This document shows positions 56,290 through 64,000 of a stretch of DNA of 64,000 bases, one piece after another; position 1 is the first letter of the stretch; the number at the start of each line of letters is the position of its first letter. The notes under the pieces are model-generated. The model saw nothing but the letters and a program-made list of their open reading frames with translations, did no database searches and was not told the origin of the DNA. Origin of the DNA: an uncultured Rubrobacteraceae bacterium (lineage in GTDB: Bacteria; Actinomycetota; Rubrobacteria; Rubrobacterales; Rubrobacteraceae); contig CADCVE010000007.1 of the NCBI GenBank assembly GCA_902806065.1, forward strand, positions 1 to 64,000, read 5' to 3'. The translations under genes and the position numbers were made by a program.

Positions 56290-59085
56290 TTGAGGATCTT
56301 TGGCTCTCTAGGCCGTCTGGTCTATCGTCATCGCTGGGCCGTCGTGCTCGTCTGGGGCACGCTCATACTGGTAAGTGCGTTCTTCGCGCCGGGCCTCTCT
56401 GACCGCTTGAAGGGCGGTGGCTTCGAGGGTGCGGACTCCGATGCCGAGAAGGTCCAGGACATCCTCGCGGAAGAGTTTGGCGCGTCGCCCTCGACCATCA
56501 CCGTAGTCTTCGACGGAGAAGGGTTGGAAGCGCAGAGCGACGAGTTTCGGGAGGCCGAGGACGCGGCGCTGGATCAGGTAAGGGAGCTAGACGCGGTCAC
56601 TGAGGTGTTCTCCTACTCGGAGAGTCAGGACCCGAGGTTCATCTCCGAGAGCGGTGAGAGGAGCTACGCGCTCGCGAGCTTCGACGTACCCATAGACCAG
56701 GCGCAGGGACTCGCCGACGAGGTGCGCGGCGCGGCGCGTAGCGACGAGCTTACTACCTACGTTACCGGGGCGCCAGCCGTATATCTGGACATCACCGAGG
56801 CCAGCAACGACGATGTCCGGCGGGCCGAGGAGTATGCGTTCCCCGTGGCTCTCGTTATCTTGATCGTCGCCTTCGGGAGCCTCGTAGCGGCCGGCGTTCC
56901 GGTCCTGATCGGGGGCGCCAGCGTCGCCGTTACCCTGGCCGCCCTGTACTTCCTCGCCGGTGTCTACGATATGTCTATCTTCGTCTTTACTATCTCCACA
57001 ATGCTCGGTCTGGGCCTGGGCATAGACTATGCTCTCTTCGCCGTGAGCCGCTTCCGCGAGGAACTCGAACATTACCCGGTCTCCGAGGCGGTGCCACGCA
57101 CCGTCGAAACAGCCGGGAGAAGCATCTTCTTTAGCGGCACCGCCGTCCTCATCGGCCTTATGGGGCTCCTGTTCTTCCCGTATATGTTTATGCGTTCGAT
57201 AGGAGTCGCCGGCATCCTCGTCGTCTTTGTCTCCGTCGCCGCCGCGCTCACGCTCCTTCCGGCGGTCCTCGCTATTCTGGGGCACAAGATCAACGCGCTC
57301 TCCGTCCGACGCCGCCGCACCGAAGGTAACACAGCAGGCGCTAGCCTCCTGGCTCGCGGCGCGGAACTAGTGATGCGTCGCCCGCTGATCGTGCTGGTTC
57401 TGGTAGGCGCCATACTCACCGCTCTCCTGTACCCGGCGACATACATGCAGGTCGGTGTCCCCGAAGCCACCGTACTCCCCACCAGATACGAATCCCGCGC
57501 CGGCGACGATATCCTGAAAAACGACTTTGACTACGCTGCTCTCACCCCCATAGAAGTCGTCGCCACCCTCCCGGACGATCCTGCGAGCACCGAGGGACTG
57601 CAAAGTATCCAGGCCCTCGGCGAGAGCATTGAGGTCACGGAAGGCGTCGATCGGGTCGAGAGCCTCTACACGATCGGCGAAGAGGCTGCCCGCGAATACG
57701 CGACGGGCCTGGACACAGCCCGCGAAGAAGCCGAGGCCGAGGCGGCCAGCCGGGTAGACGAGGCTGTCGAGGAGCAGCTAGAGACGTTGCGCGGGCGGTC
57801 CGGCGTGCTCCCGTCCGGCGTAGAGGAGCGAGTACGCGCGGAGGCCGAGAGTCTCGCCGCGGAGGAACTGGAGAGTCAGCTCCCCGAACTCCCGGAGGGA
57901 GTAAACCCCGACGGCACGGCGACCCCCGAAGGAATTGCCAACGTGCTGGCGCTCCCGGAGGTGCGGGAGTCGGGGGAGGTGGAGAGCGCTCTGAGCTTCT
58001 ACACGGCCGGTGAGAGGGCGCTCGTGCGGGTGGTCACCAGTAGCAGCCCGTACGTCGAGGAGGCGCGGGCCACGGTGGGGGAGGTGCGCGCCGTCGAGCC
58101 GCCGGAGGGGACCAGTTTTATCGTCGGCGGGCTCCCGGCCGGGCAGAAGGATTTCATCTCCAACCTGTACGGGAACGTACCGTATGCCGTCGCTTTCGTG
58201 CTTGGGGTGACATATATCGTGCTCTTCCTTACCTTCCGCTCCGTGTTCATCCCGCTGAAGGCCGTGATCGTCAACATCCTCAGCCTTACTGCGAGCTTCG
58301 GGGCTATTGTCTTCGTCTTTCAGGACGGGAACCTCTCTGGACTTCTGGGCTTCACGCCCCTGGGCTTCGTGGACGCGACGCTGCCGATCCTGATGTTCTG
58401 TACGATCTTTGGCGTTTCGATGGACTACGAGGTCTTTCTGCTCTCCCGCATCCGCGAGGCCTACGAGTACGGCGAATCGAACACCGCGAGCGTCGCCAAA
58501 GGTCTCGTCGCAACCGCCGGTATCATAACCTCGGCTGCCGCCATTATCGTAGTCGTCACTGGCGCCTTCGCCTTTACCGGCATCATTACTACCAAGGCTA
58601 TCGGCCTGGGTCTCGCCGTCGCCGTCTTCGTGGACGCGACTATCATCCGCGTCCTCCTCGTCCCCGCCACCATGCGCATCCTTGGCGACTGGAACTGGTG
58701 GCCCGGCGGCCGCAAAACGAGCGTCTTCAGAGAGAAACATCCACCCGATCCCGCGCTAACTAGCCAACGCAACGACGAGCAAGCCTCTACGAAGCGCGCT
58801 GGAAAGCAGCGGGTCGCCTCCGAGACCGTACCTCCTTCTAAAGCCGGCGTCCGTCAAGAAGAAGCGCGAGGGGTGGCCTATGATGTCTCTCCAGTGAACC
58901 GGAGTGCAAGACGACCCCGACCCGGTAGGGCTCATATGGACGGTTTGCGCCGCCTCGATATCAAGTTGCGCCAGACCAGGGAATCGACCAACGGTAAGCC
59001 GGCCGGGGCGGGGGATAACGGAGGAACTCACAACTCCGGGACCATCCATAAGGAGGAGCAGGGGCGCGAGCCCTGGAACCGCTAG
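56290..59085 (+). CDS. MMPL-family RND transporter
   Basis: 931 residues. Two RND-type modules: a first helix (WAVVLVWGTLILVSAFFAPG), an extracytoplasmic loop, a helical bundle with GLGIDYALFAVSRFREEL, a second extracytoplasmic region with a long Glu/Ala-rich helical segment (about 475-550), then GVSMDYEVFLLSRIREAYEY in the second bundle. The GxxxDY and SRFRE/SRIRE pairs are the MMPL proton-relay signature. MMPL proteins export lipids or siderophore-like molecules in Actinobacteria. A hydrophilic low-complexity tail of about 120 residues follows the last helix. TTG 56290. Confidence 0.88.
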   Translation: MRIFGSLGRLVYRHRWAVVLVWGTLILVSAFFAPGLSDRLKGGGFEGADSDAEKVQDILAEEFGASPSTITVVFDGEGLEAQSDEFREAEDAALDQVRELDAVTEVFSYSESQDPRFISESGERSYALASFDVPIDQAQGLADEVRGAARSDELTTYVTGAPAVYLDITEASNDDVRRAEEYAFPVALVILIVAFGSLVAAGVPVLIGGASVAVTLAALYFLAGVYDMSIFVFTISTMLGLGLGIDYALFAVSRFREELEHYPVSEAVPRTVETAGRSIFFSGTAVLIGLMGLLFFPYMFMRSIGVAGILVVFVSVAAALTLLPAVLAILGHKINALSVRRRRTEGNTAGASLLARGAELVMRRPLIVLVLVGAILTALLYPATYMQVGVPEATVLPTRYESRAGDDILKNDFDYAALTPIEVVATLPDDPASTEGLQSIQALGESIEVTEGVDRVESLYTIGEEAAREYATGLDTAREEAEAEAASRVDEAVEEQLETLRGRSGVLPSGVEERVRAEAESLAAEELESQLPELPEGVNPDGTATPEGIANVLALPEVRESGEVESALSFYTAGERALVRVVTSSSPYVEEARATVGEVRAVEPPEGTSFIVGGLPAGQKDFISNLYGNVPYAVAFVLGVTYIVLFLTFRSVFIPLKAVIVNILSLTASFGAIVFVFQDGNLSGLLGFTPLGFVDATLPILMFCTIFGVSMDYEVFLLSRIREAYEYGESNTASVAKGLVATAGIITSAAAIIVVVTGAFAFTGIITTKAIGLGLAVAVFVDATIIRVLLVPATMRILGDWNWWPGGRKTSVFREKHPPDPALTSQRNDEQASTKRAGKQRVASETVPPSKAGVRQEEARGVAYDVSPVNRSARRPRPGRAHMDGLRRLDIKLRQTRESTNGKPAGAGDNGGTHNSGTIHKEEQGREPWNR

Positions 59086-59169
59086 TTGGTAGCCAGCGTT
59101 CTAGTCTATCGTTGATGCTTGTCAGGATCGATTCTTGATACTAGTGCTGAACCGGTCTAAACTCCGTTT

Positions 59170-59580
59170 ATGAGTGAGTTCGAGCAGTTGCTAAGGAGTC
59201 GGGGGTACCGACTAACGAATCAGCGGCGTACGATCGTGCGGGAGCTCGAGGGCAGCCGGCATGTGTCTGCGGAGGAGATCTACGACCGGGTCAAGGGGGG
59301 ACATCCGGAGTTGGGGCTCTCCACTGTGTACCGGACATTGGATCTGTTGCACGAGCTTGGGATCGTACGTAAGGAGGATTTCGGGGAGGGGTATTCGCGC
59401 TACGAGCTCGCGACGGAGCGGATGCACCACCACGCACGATGTGAGGAGTGCGGCAAGGTCATAGAGTTCAACGAAGAGCTTATGGAGTACCTGGCCCTAC
59501 AGGTCGAACGCGAGACCGGCTTCGTCACGGACTGGCATGAGATCACCTTGCACGGACGCTGCAAGGAATGCTCTTCGTAG
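59170..59580 (+). CDS. Second Fur-family regulator
   Basis: 136 residues, Fur superfamily. Winged helix GYRLTNQRRTIVREL, HVSAEEIYDRVK, LGLSTVYRTLDLLHELGIV; metal site ERMHHHARCEECGKVIEF and terminal CKEC. The HHHxxC pattern resembles Fur/Zur sensors. It is about as long as the other copy (52515) but clearly divergent, so the two probably sense different metals or peroxide. ATG 59170 follows TAAACT by 6 bases with no Shine-Dalgarno: likely leaderless. Confidence 0.88.
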   Translation: MSEFEQLLRSRGYRLTNQRRTIVRELEGSRHVSAEEIYDRVKGGHPELGLSTVYRTLDLLHELGIVRKEDFGEGYSRYELATERMHHHARCEECGKVIEFNEELMEYLALQVERETGFVTDWHEITLHGRCKECSS

Positions 59581-59596
59581 AGCTAACTCCAGCTAG

Positions 59597-60217
59597 CTAC
59601 TCATCCTTTCCCTGGTCCTCTTCCCCGAACGCCCACACAACGGCCGCGACACCAAGCAGTGCGCCACCCGCGACATCCGACGGCCAATGCACCCCGACGT
59701 ACACTCGGCTTACTAATAGCGTCAGTAGCGCCAGCGTTATCCCGGCCCGCAACACGCTGTTCCTGCTCAGAAGATAGGTGGCGCCGAGGAGGATCGTGGC
59801 GCGGAGCGCATGTCCGCTGGGGTACGGATAGGAGTAGTCGACGGCTACTACTGGGACGGAGTCTCCTATTCGAACGAAGTCCGGCGGGATCGGAGGGACC
59901 GGTAAGAATTGCTTGAGCAGGTACTCCAGGAGACCGGTGATCAGAAACGCAAGCAGCAACCGTGCCACGAGCCGTCTCCGGCCGCTCAAGAACAGCCCCG
60001 TCACGAGCGCGAATAGTAAGAGAGCCGTAAGCTCCAGGCTTCCGAGGGCGGAGCAGAGGCTGGCGATAACGTCGAGAGAGTATGAGGGTCTGCTCTGGGC
60101 GGCCTGGATCAGTAGCGAGTCCGGACCCTGGAGCAACCCGGTCCCGGCTGCCGCGGAGAGCAGAACGAAGGCCGTCCCAAACAGCCAGAGAAGACCAAGG
60201 TTGACCGCGCTCTTCAA
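59597..60217 (-). CDS. PAP2-family membrane phosphatase
   Basis: 206-residue integral membrane phosphatase of the PAP2/undecaprenyl-diphosphatase superfamily. All three signature motifs are present: KQFLPVPPIPPD (modified motif 1), YPYPSGHALRA (PSGH, motif 2) and SRVYVGVHWPSDVAGG (SRx5Hx3D, motif 3). Motif 1 lacks the usual second Arg and Pro spacing, but Lys and Pro are kept. It may recycle undecaprenyl diphosphate or hydrolyse phosphatidic acid. TTG 60217 start, no strong ribosome-binding site; convergent with the second Fur gene. Confidence 0.85.
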   Translation of the reverse strand: MKSAVNLGLLWLFGTAFVLLSAAAGTGLLQGPDSLLIQAAQSRPSYSLDVIASLCSALGSLELTALLLFALVTGLFLSGRRRLVARLLLAFLITGLLEYLLKQFLPVPPIPPDFVRIGDSVPVVAVDYSYPYPSGHALRATILLGATYLLSRNSVLRAGITLALLTLLVSRVYVGVHWPSDVAGGALLGVAAVVWAFGEEDQGKDE

Positions 60218-60304
60218 GGTCGTCGAAGATTACCAGACAGGACAACGAGGAGGGACCGGGTTCTTGACCCAGCCCCTCGAAATACGGCTTCTCCTTTGTT
60301 TGGT

Positions 60305-61192
60305 CTAGGCTACGGCGTCGCGCAGGATGCGCCCGTACTCGCCGCCCTTGAGGATGCGCTCCGCCTCGCGCTGGAGCTGGCGGACGCGCTCCCGGGAGAT
60401 CTCCAACTCATCACCTAGCTCGGCGAGGGTGGCCGGGTCCCTGTCGTCCAGGCCGTAGCGGCGAACGAGCACGTAACGCGCCCTTTCGGGGAGGCGCTGA
60501 ATGGCTTCCTTGAGGTGAGTGGTCTCCATCTCGCGCATGACCTCGCCCGGGGTGTCGGAGGCTCTCTCGTCCTCGACGAAATCCCCGAGCTGCGAAGACG
60601 AGGCATCGTCGGAGCCGATGGGCTGGTCCAGGCTCGTGGCGTCGGGCATCGCTTCCATCGTGAGCCTGACTTCGTCCATGCTCCACTGCAGGCGTCCGGC
60701 GACCTCTTCCGCGGTCGGCTCGCGCTCCAGCTCCGCGGAGAGCTCGTTGTATGCGCGGGAGACTTTGCGGATCTTCTCGGTCATATGCACCGGTACACGG
60801 ATGGTGCGCCCCTTGTCCGCTACGGCGCGCTGCACGGCTTGGCGGATCCACCACGTCGCGTAAGTCGAGAAGCGGTAGCCGCGGTCGGGGTCGAACTTCT
60901 CGACCGCCTTCATCAACCCTATGTTGCCTTCCTGGATCAAGTCCTCGAAAGGTAGCCCGTAGCCGCGGTACTTTTTGGCGACCGAGACTACAAGCCTCAG
61001 GTTCTTCTCGATCAGCTTCCGCCGCGCTCTCTGCTCACCGCGCTTGGCGGCGTTAGATAGGTCGATCTCCTCCTCGTGTGTGAGGAGATCGCCGCGTCCG
61101 ATGTGCGCCAGATACTTAGCCAGAAGTTCAGGCGTCTCCGCCTCTCGCTCGGCCCGACTCTTCTCGTTCTTCTTCTCTAAGTTCGTGGTCAT
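60305..61192 (-). CDS. RpoD/SigA-family RNA polymerase sigma factor
   Basis: 295-residue group 1/2 sigma factor. Region 1.2 [20 protein letters not shown], region 2 [20 protein letters not shown] and [20 protein letters not shown] (RpoD box and -10 recognition), region 3 [17 protein letters not shown], and region 4 [20 protein letters not shown] (-35 recognition). Region 1.1 is absent, which suggests either an actinobacterial primary factor with a very short N terminus or a group 2 (HrdB/SigB-like) paralogue. ATG 61192 with CCGGAGG upstream. Divergent from the GGDEF-like gene. Confidence 0.9.
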   Translation of the reverse strand: MTTNLEKKNEKSRAEREAETPELLAKYLAHIGRGDLLTHEEEIDLSNAAKRGEQRARRKLIEKNLRLVVSVAKKYRGYGLPFEDLIQEGNIGLMKAVEKFDPDRGYRFSTYATWWIRQAVQRAVADKGRTIRVPVHMTEKIRKVSRAYNELSAELEREPTAEEVAGRLQWSMDEVRLTMEAMPDATSLDQPIGSDDASSSQLGDFVEDERASDTPGEVMREMETTHLKEAIQRLPERARYVLVRRYGLDDRDPATLAELGDELEISRERVRQLQREAERILKGGEYGRILRDAVA

Positions 61193-61375
61193 GTCGACCT
61201 CCGGAAAATATTAAAGTCTGAAACCAGTTCTAAAAACTACTCTTGATCTGTACCAATTTCTGATACTTTTAAACTCCCTTTCGCTGCTCAATTTTCAGGA
61301 TCTTCTCGATGTTCTGCTATATACGCGTCGGGTGCCGATAAAGTTTCGTTTTGGCGGGAGATCGGTGTAGCGGTT

Positions 61376-61381
61376 TATACT
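61376..61381 (+). promoter_or_regulatory. -10 element of a leaderless promoter
   Basis: TATACT ends 7 bases before ATG 61389; TTGGCG at 61351 is a possible -35 with a long 19-base spacer. The 61193-61375 interval is AT-rich and contains the promoters of both divergent genes but no gene. Confidence 0.5.
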
Positions 61382-61388
61382 TGTGGCC

Positions 61389-62315
61389 ATGAGAGATGTA
61401 GAGAGAATCGCGGAGGAGATAAGGGGCGGTCTGCCCGACATCCTGAGTAGTTGGCGGGAAGCGAGGAGTAGCGCCGCCGACGAGACTTCCTACCCGGATC
61501 TAGTCGAGAGGATCGGGCGTTTGCTGGAGATCTTTACGGAGTTCTTGCAGAGTCCGGCTTCTATCGAGCAGTTCAGCCGTGAGGGAGCGACTCGTGCCAT
61601 GGTACAGGAGATAACCGCCCGCCAGCGCGAGGTAGGGCGTGATGCGGTCGGGGTTATAGAGGACTACGCGGCGCTGCGGCGTTGTGTCTGGCAGCTTGTC
61701 GAGGAGAGGGTAAACCTCTCGGAGTTCGATGGGAGCGAGGTATCGCACTTCTTCGTCAAGCTTATGGGAGCTTCGGACTGGGTGACGGAGGCAGGTCTCC
61801 AGGCGTTCGACGACCTGGCGCATCAGGACATGGAGAGCGCGCTGGGCCAGGCGGCGGCCACCGATCTCCTGACCGGACTGCCGGACCAGGATCTCTTCAA
61901 CCGGCGGCTCCTGCCACGGGCGCTCCAGGATTACGACCGCGTGGCGCTGGTGATCTTCGATATAGCGGACTTCTCGGATACCGTGGTGGCGGAGGGGGTC
62001 GCGCGAGCGCGCGAGGCCCTCTTGGGTCTAGCCGCCGCCGTGCAGGCGGTGCTCCCGGAGGACGCTATTAGCGCGCGGTTTGGCGACGACGAGGTCTGCG
62101 CCGTCCTGCCCGGTATCAGCGCCGAGGACGCCTATGAGCTGGCGGAGGAAGTGCTGAGACGGGTCACGGAGGGTCCGGAGGACCTGCTCGCTGATGCCGG
62201 GGTCGCTGAGTACCCGGGCCATGGAGAGAACACCGGTGAGCTACTCAACGCCGCGTTCAAGGCGCTGAACGTAGCCAAACGCGTCGGTGGCAGCGGCATC
62301 GTCGTGGCGCACTGA
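61389..62315 (+). CDS. Degenerate GGDEF-domain protein with RsbR-like N-terminal domain
   Basis: 308 residues. Residues about 1-145 form an all-helical domain (VERIAEEIRGGLPDILSSWR, TARQREVGRDAVGVIEDYAA) like those of RsbR-type and histidine-kinase-like sensor proteins. Residues 155-305 show a GGDEF fold: TDLLTGLPDQDLFNRRLL, then the active-site hairpin as ARFGDDEVCAVLPG, where GG[DE]EF has become GDDEV. The first Gly of the signature and the final Phe are changed, so diguanylate cyclase activity is doubtful. It may be a c-di-GMP or GTP binding sensor. Leaderless start at ATG 61389. Confidence 0.8.
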   Translation: MRDVERIAEEIRGGLPDILSSWREARSSAADETSYPDLVERIGRLLEIFTEFLQSPASIEQFSREGATRAMVQEITARQREVGRDAVGVIEDYAALRRCVWQLVEERVNLSEFDGSEVSHFFVKLMGASDWVTEAGLQAFDDLAHQDMESALGQAAATDLLTGLPDQDLFNRRLLPRALQDYDRVALVIFDIADFSDTVVAEGVARAREALLGLAAAVQAVLPEDAISARFGDDEVCAVLPGISAEDAYELAEEVLRRVTEGPEDLLADAGVAEYPGHGENTGELLNAAFKALNVAKRVGGSGIVVAH

Positions 62316-62334
62316 CGAACGGTAGGGGCTGAAC

Positions 62335-62597
62335 ATGTTCGCCGTATTCAACCGCCTACAGGTGGAAGAGGGAGCGGCTGATCAGGTGGTCGAGCGGTTC
62401 GCTAATGGCCGGGGCTACGTGTAGGATTTTCCGGGCTTCTTTTCGATAGAGGTTTTGAACTCCGAAGTGGGGGACGAGGTGCTGGTAATTGCTCGCTGGC
62501 GAGACTAGGACACTCTCGACTCTGGATTCATAGCGAGGAGTTCTATACACCGTCCGCACTAGCAGTGCCCCGACTTATCGTCACGGTCGTGAAGTAG
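62335..62597 (+). pseudogene. Antibiotic biosynthesis monooxygenase/HmoA-like gene, inactivated
   Basis: The frame from ATG 62335 reads MFAVFNRLQVEEGAADQVVE, then RFANGRGYV, TAG (62422-62424), DFPGFFSIEVLNSEVGDEVL, VIARWRD, TAG (62506-62508), DTLD. After that the conserved WIHSEEF block is found in the +1 frame. Intact homologues are small heme-degrading or antibiotic-biosynthesis-type monooxygenases of about 100 residues. Two stops and a frameshift show it is dead. Both stops could have arisen from CAG or similar codons by one substitution. Confidence 0.75.
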
Positions 62598-63008
62598 AAG
62601 TGAGGCGCAGATACCCCCTATAGTGTGCGCGATGTGATCCGCTGAGCTCTCGACAACCCTGTTCAGCGTCTCAGTTTCCGAAACGGGCTACAGCAGTCCT
62701 AGAGATGCGGTCTATTCCCGCTTATCACGCAAAGATTACGCAACTTTTTTGTGACGGTGAGCTTCGATCTTGTGCAGGTTGTTAGTATCTCAGCCTGATA
62801 CCAAACTCCCATAGCAGCGATTTTTAGCATCTTTTCTTCTCTTGCAGTGATAATCGACGAGTCGAGAAGAGGAGACCTATCCTGCCCAAATTATCACGAC
62901 CAGATAAGGCATAGAACCGCCTTGCATACCGAGCTGAGGAGCCCAATACTCTCACATGTATTTCGACCTTGAAGGTCGACTAGAGGTGTATGTGATGGAG
63001 GGGGATAG
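62598..63008. other. Leader region of the RlpA-muramidase gene
   Basis: 410 AT-richer bases without a gene. A perfect 8-1-8 inverted repeat TCGACCTT-G-AAGGTCGA stands at 62963-62979, some 30 bases before the start of the next gene, and could be an operator or hairpin in the 5' leader. GGAGGGG at 62996-63002 is the ribosome-binding site. Confidence 0.45.
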
Positions 63009-64000
63009 GTGTTGTTTAGATCGAGAGTCGTACGATTGCCGTGGGCCGTGTTCCTGGCCTGCGGGCTACTGCTATTGTGCGCAGGGCGCGCCAACGCAGA
63101 GGAGGTGCTAGCCTCCTGGTACGGCCCTGGCTATTATGGACTGCCGACGGCGAGCGGCGAACCGTACGACGCCTCCGGTTACACCGCGTCTCATGAGACG
63201 CTGCCGTTGGGTACGGAATTAGAGGTGGGCTACGGGGGCAAGTCGGTCCTGGTGACTGTCAACGATCGGGGAGATTTCCCCGGCGAACGCGAGTTGGACC
63301 TCTCTCAAGCAGCGGCACAGGAGCTTGGTTTGACGGAAGCTGGCGTAGATTATGTGGAGGTCAACTACCCAATCGGCGGTGCTCAAAACGACGAAGCCCC
63401 GGTCGGGGGCTACCCAAGCTATGTGGGTGGCAGCACCGGTTCCGATATTGATGGCCAAGCGGGCCACTCCATCGGCGCTGACGCCCCTCCCGAGGTAACC
63501 CAAATCAACGGCCTGGTAGGCGATGGTACAAGTTCTCCAAGCTACTCGGGAGGTGGCAGTGCCACGGCACCGGGTACTGTTCGGGACGAGGCTAACGAAG
63601 AGATGCTTGAGCCCCTTAACAGGTTGCCTCAGAACGAGTTGACTCAGAATGGGCTGCCGCAGAACGGGCTGCCCCCGGACGAGCTGGCGCAGGGTGGGGG
63701 TTTCAGTGCAGGCACCCCGTACGGAGCAAACGACCGGGAGCTCGTGGCACAGCCAAACGAGATCGGTACGGGGGGCTACCCTCCTGTGCAACCGTACGGG
63801 ATCGACACCGGTTTTATCGGGCGTCAGGAGGGCTTCCTCCTGGATGCGTACGTCCCTGACCCGGAGTTTAGTAGGAGCGGGGTTACAGTTGGGACGGGCG
63901 TGGACATAGGTCAGCGGAGTGCGGCGGATATCCAGGCTCTGAACATCCCAGAGGCGCTGAAGCAGAAGTTGATACCTTACGCTTTGCTGACGGGGCAGGA
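63009..64000 (+). CDS. RlpA-like DPBB protein fused to pesticin/T4-type muramidase domain, 3' end outside window
   Basis: At least 330 residues. Signal peptide ends near residue 30 (AGRANA-EE). A DPBB/RlpA domain follows (about 34-120: ASWYGPGYYGLPTASGE, TLPLGTELEVGYGGK, VTVNDRGDFPGERELDLSQA), closely matching the RlpA-LysM protein at 24408. A Gly/Ser/Asn/Pro-rich linker to about 268 includes a short repeat (LPQNELTQNGLPQNGLPPDE). The last 60 visible residues, FIGRQEGFLLDAYVPDPEFS and SGVTVGTGVDIGQ, then LIPYALLTGQ, match the start of the pesticin/T4-lysozyme-like muramidase domain, including the candidate catalytic Glu of RQEG. Start GTG 63009 after GGAGGGG. Confidence 0.8.
   Translation, partial: MLFRSRVVRLPWAVFLACGLLLLCAGRANAEEVLASWYGPGYYGLPTASGEPYDASGYTASHETLPLGTELEVGYGGKSVLVTVNDRGDFPGERELDLSQAAAQELGLTEAGVDYVEVNYPIGGAQNDEAPVGGYPSYVGGSTGSDIDGQAGHSIGADAPPEVTQINGLVGDGTSSPSYSGGGSATAPGTVRDEANEEMLEPLNRLPQNELTQNGLPQNGLPPDELAQGGGFSAGTPYGANDRELVAQPNEIGTGGYPPVQPYGIDTGFIGRQEGFLLDAYVPDPEFSRSGVTVGTGVDIGQRSAADIQALNIPEALKQKLIPYALLTGQ

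Noticed and set aside
1-64000. CRISPR array, prophage, toxin-antitoxin or restriction-modification system
   Set aside because: Searched by eye for regularly spaced repeats, structural phage genes, methylase motifs and small paired genes; nothing convincing was seen.

Overview
The window is chromosomal DNA from a high-GC Gram-positive bacterium. The likely group is Actinobacteria, close to Rubrobacter. This is inferred from gene content and style, not from a database search: Actinobacteria-like start and RBS usage, several leaderless promoters, lipoprotein signals, an LPXTG protein, a PASTA protein, an AzlCD pair, and two Fur-family regulators beside a primary-type sigma factor. I see no tRNA, rRNA, CRISPR array, intact insertion sequence or prophage.

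Layout. 0-4 kb: two paralogous serine-hydrolase lipoproteins on either side of an AraC regulator, followed by three hairpins. 4-9.8 kb: housekeeping genes (truncated DUF72, TIM-barrel isomerase, Nudix, flavin/F420-type oxidoreductase, M29 aminopeptidase, HAD phosphatase, FolE). 9.8-16.6 kb: an iron block on the minus strand (ABC ferric transporter, P19-like protein, small Fur-box-linked protein, ferritin) plus a Fur-box-linked LPXTG protein on the plus strand with an apparent frameshift. Three proteins in this block carry the same Ser-Ala-Ser-Gly-Gly linker. 16.6-22.7 kb: a tightly coupled five-gene operon for a membrane glycan or glycolipid (NDP-sugar epimerase, GT39-like transferase, flippase-like protein, membrane phosphodiesterase, GT2). 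23-27 kb: GABA aminotransferase, then a divergent pair made of an RlpA-LysM wall protein and an unusual membrane regulator (MerR-like HTH, coiled coil, one TM helix, external PASTA domain). This pair is the most novel item in the window.

27-46 kb: mixed membrane and metabolic genes (matrixin-like protease, ICMT-like methyltransferase, Nudix, MFS, TPM-like, DUF2339, AzlCD, TerC, CNNM/CBS, GNAT, DUF59, HAD, YjbQ, NDH-2-like, PlsY-like, PgsA), interspersed with gene fragments. Around 40.65 kb, two inverted perfect DnaA boxes form a 26-bp palindrome beside AT-rich DNA. 46-56 kb: RecQ, a PfpI-family protein, a 671-residue coiled-coil protein, a structured intergenic region with a possible pseudoknot, Fur, SppA and MFS. 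56-64 kb: MMPL transporter, second Fur, PAP2 phosphatase, RpoD-like sigma factor, degenerate GGDEF protein, a decayed heme-monooxygenase-like gene, and the start of an RlpA protein fused to a pesticin/T4-type muramidase domain.

Two themes recur. Iron homeostasis is represented by the transporter, ferritin, Fur, four Fur-like boxes and the monooxygenase pseudogene. Cell-wall sensing and remodelling is represented by two RlpA proteins, the HTH-PASTA regulator, penicillin-binding-like hydrolases and the muramidase fusion. Several small broken genes (DUF72, histidine kinase, YqaE/Pmp3, TPM tail, LPXTG protein, ABM monooxygenase) point to local erosion or, for the single-base cases, possible sequencing indels.
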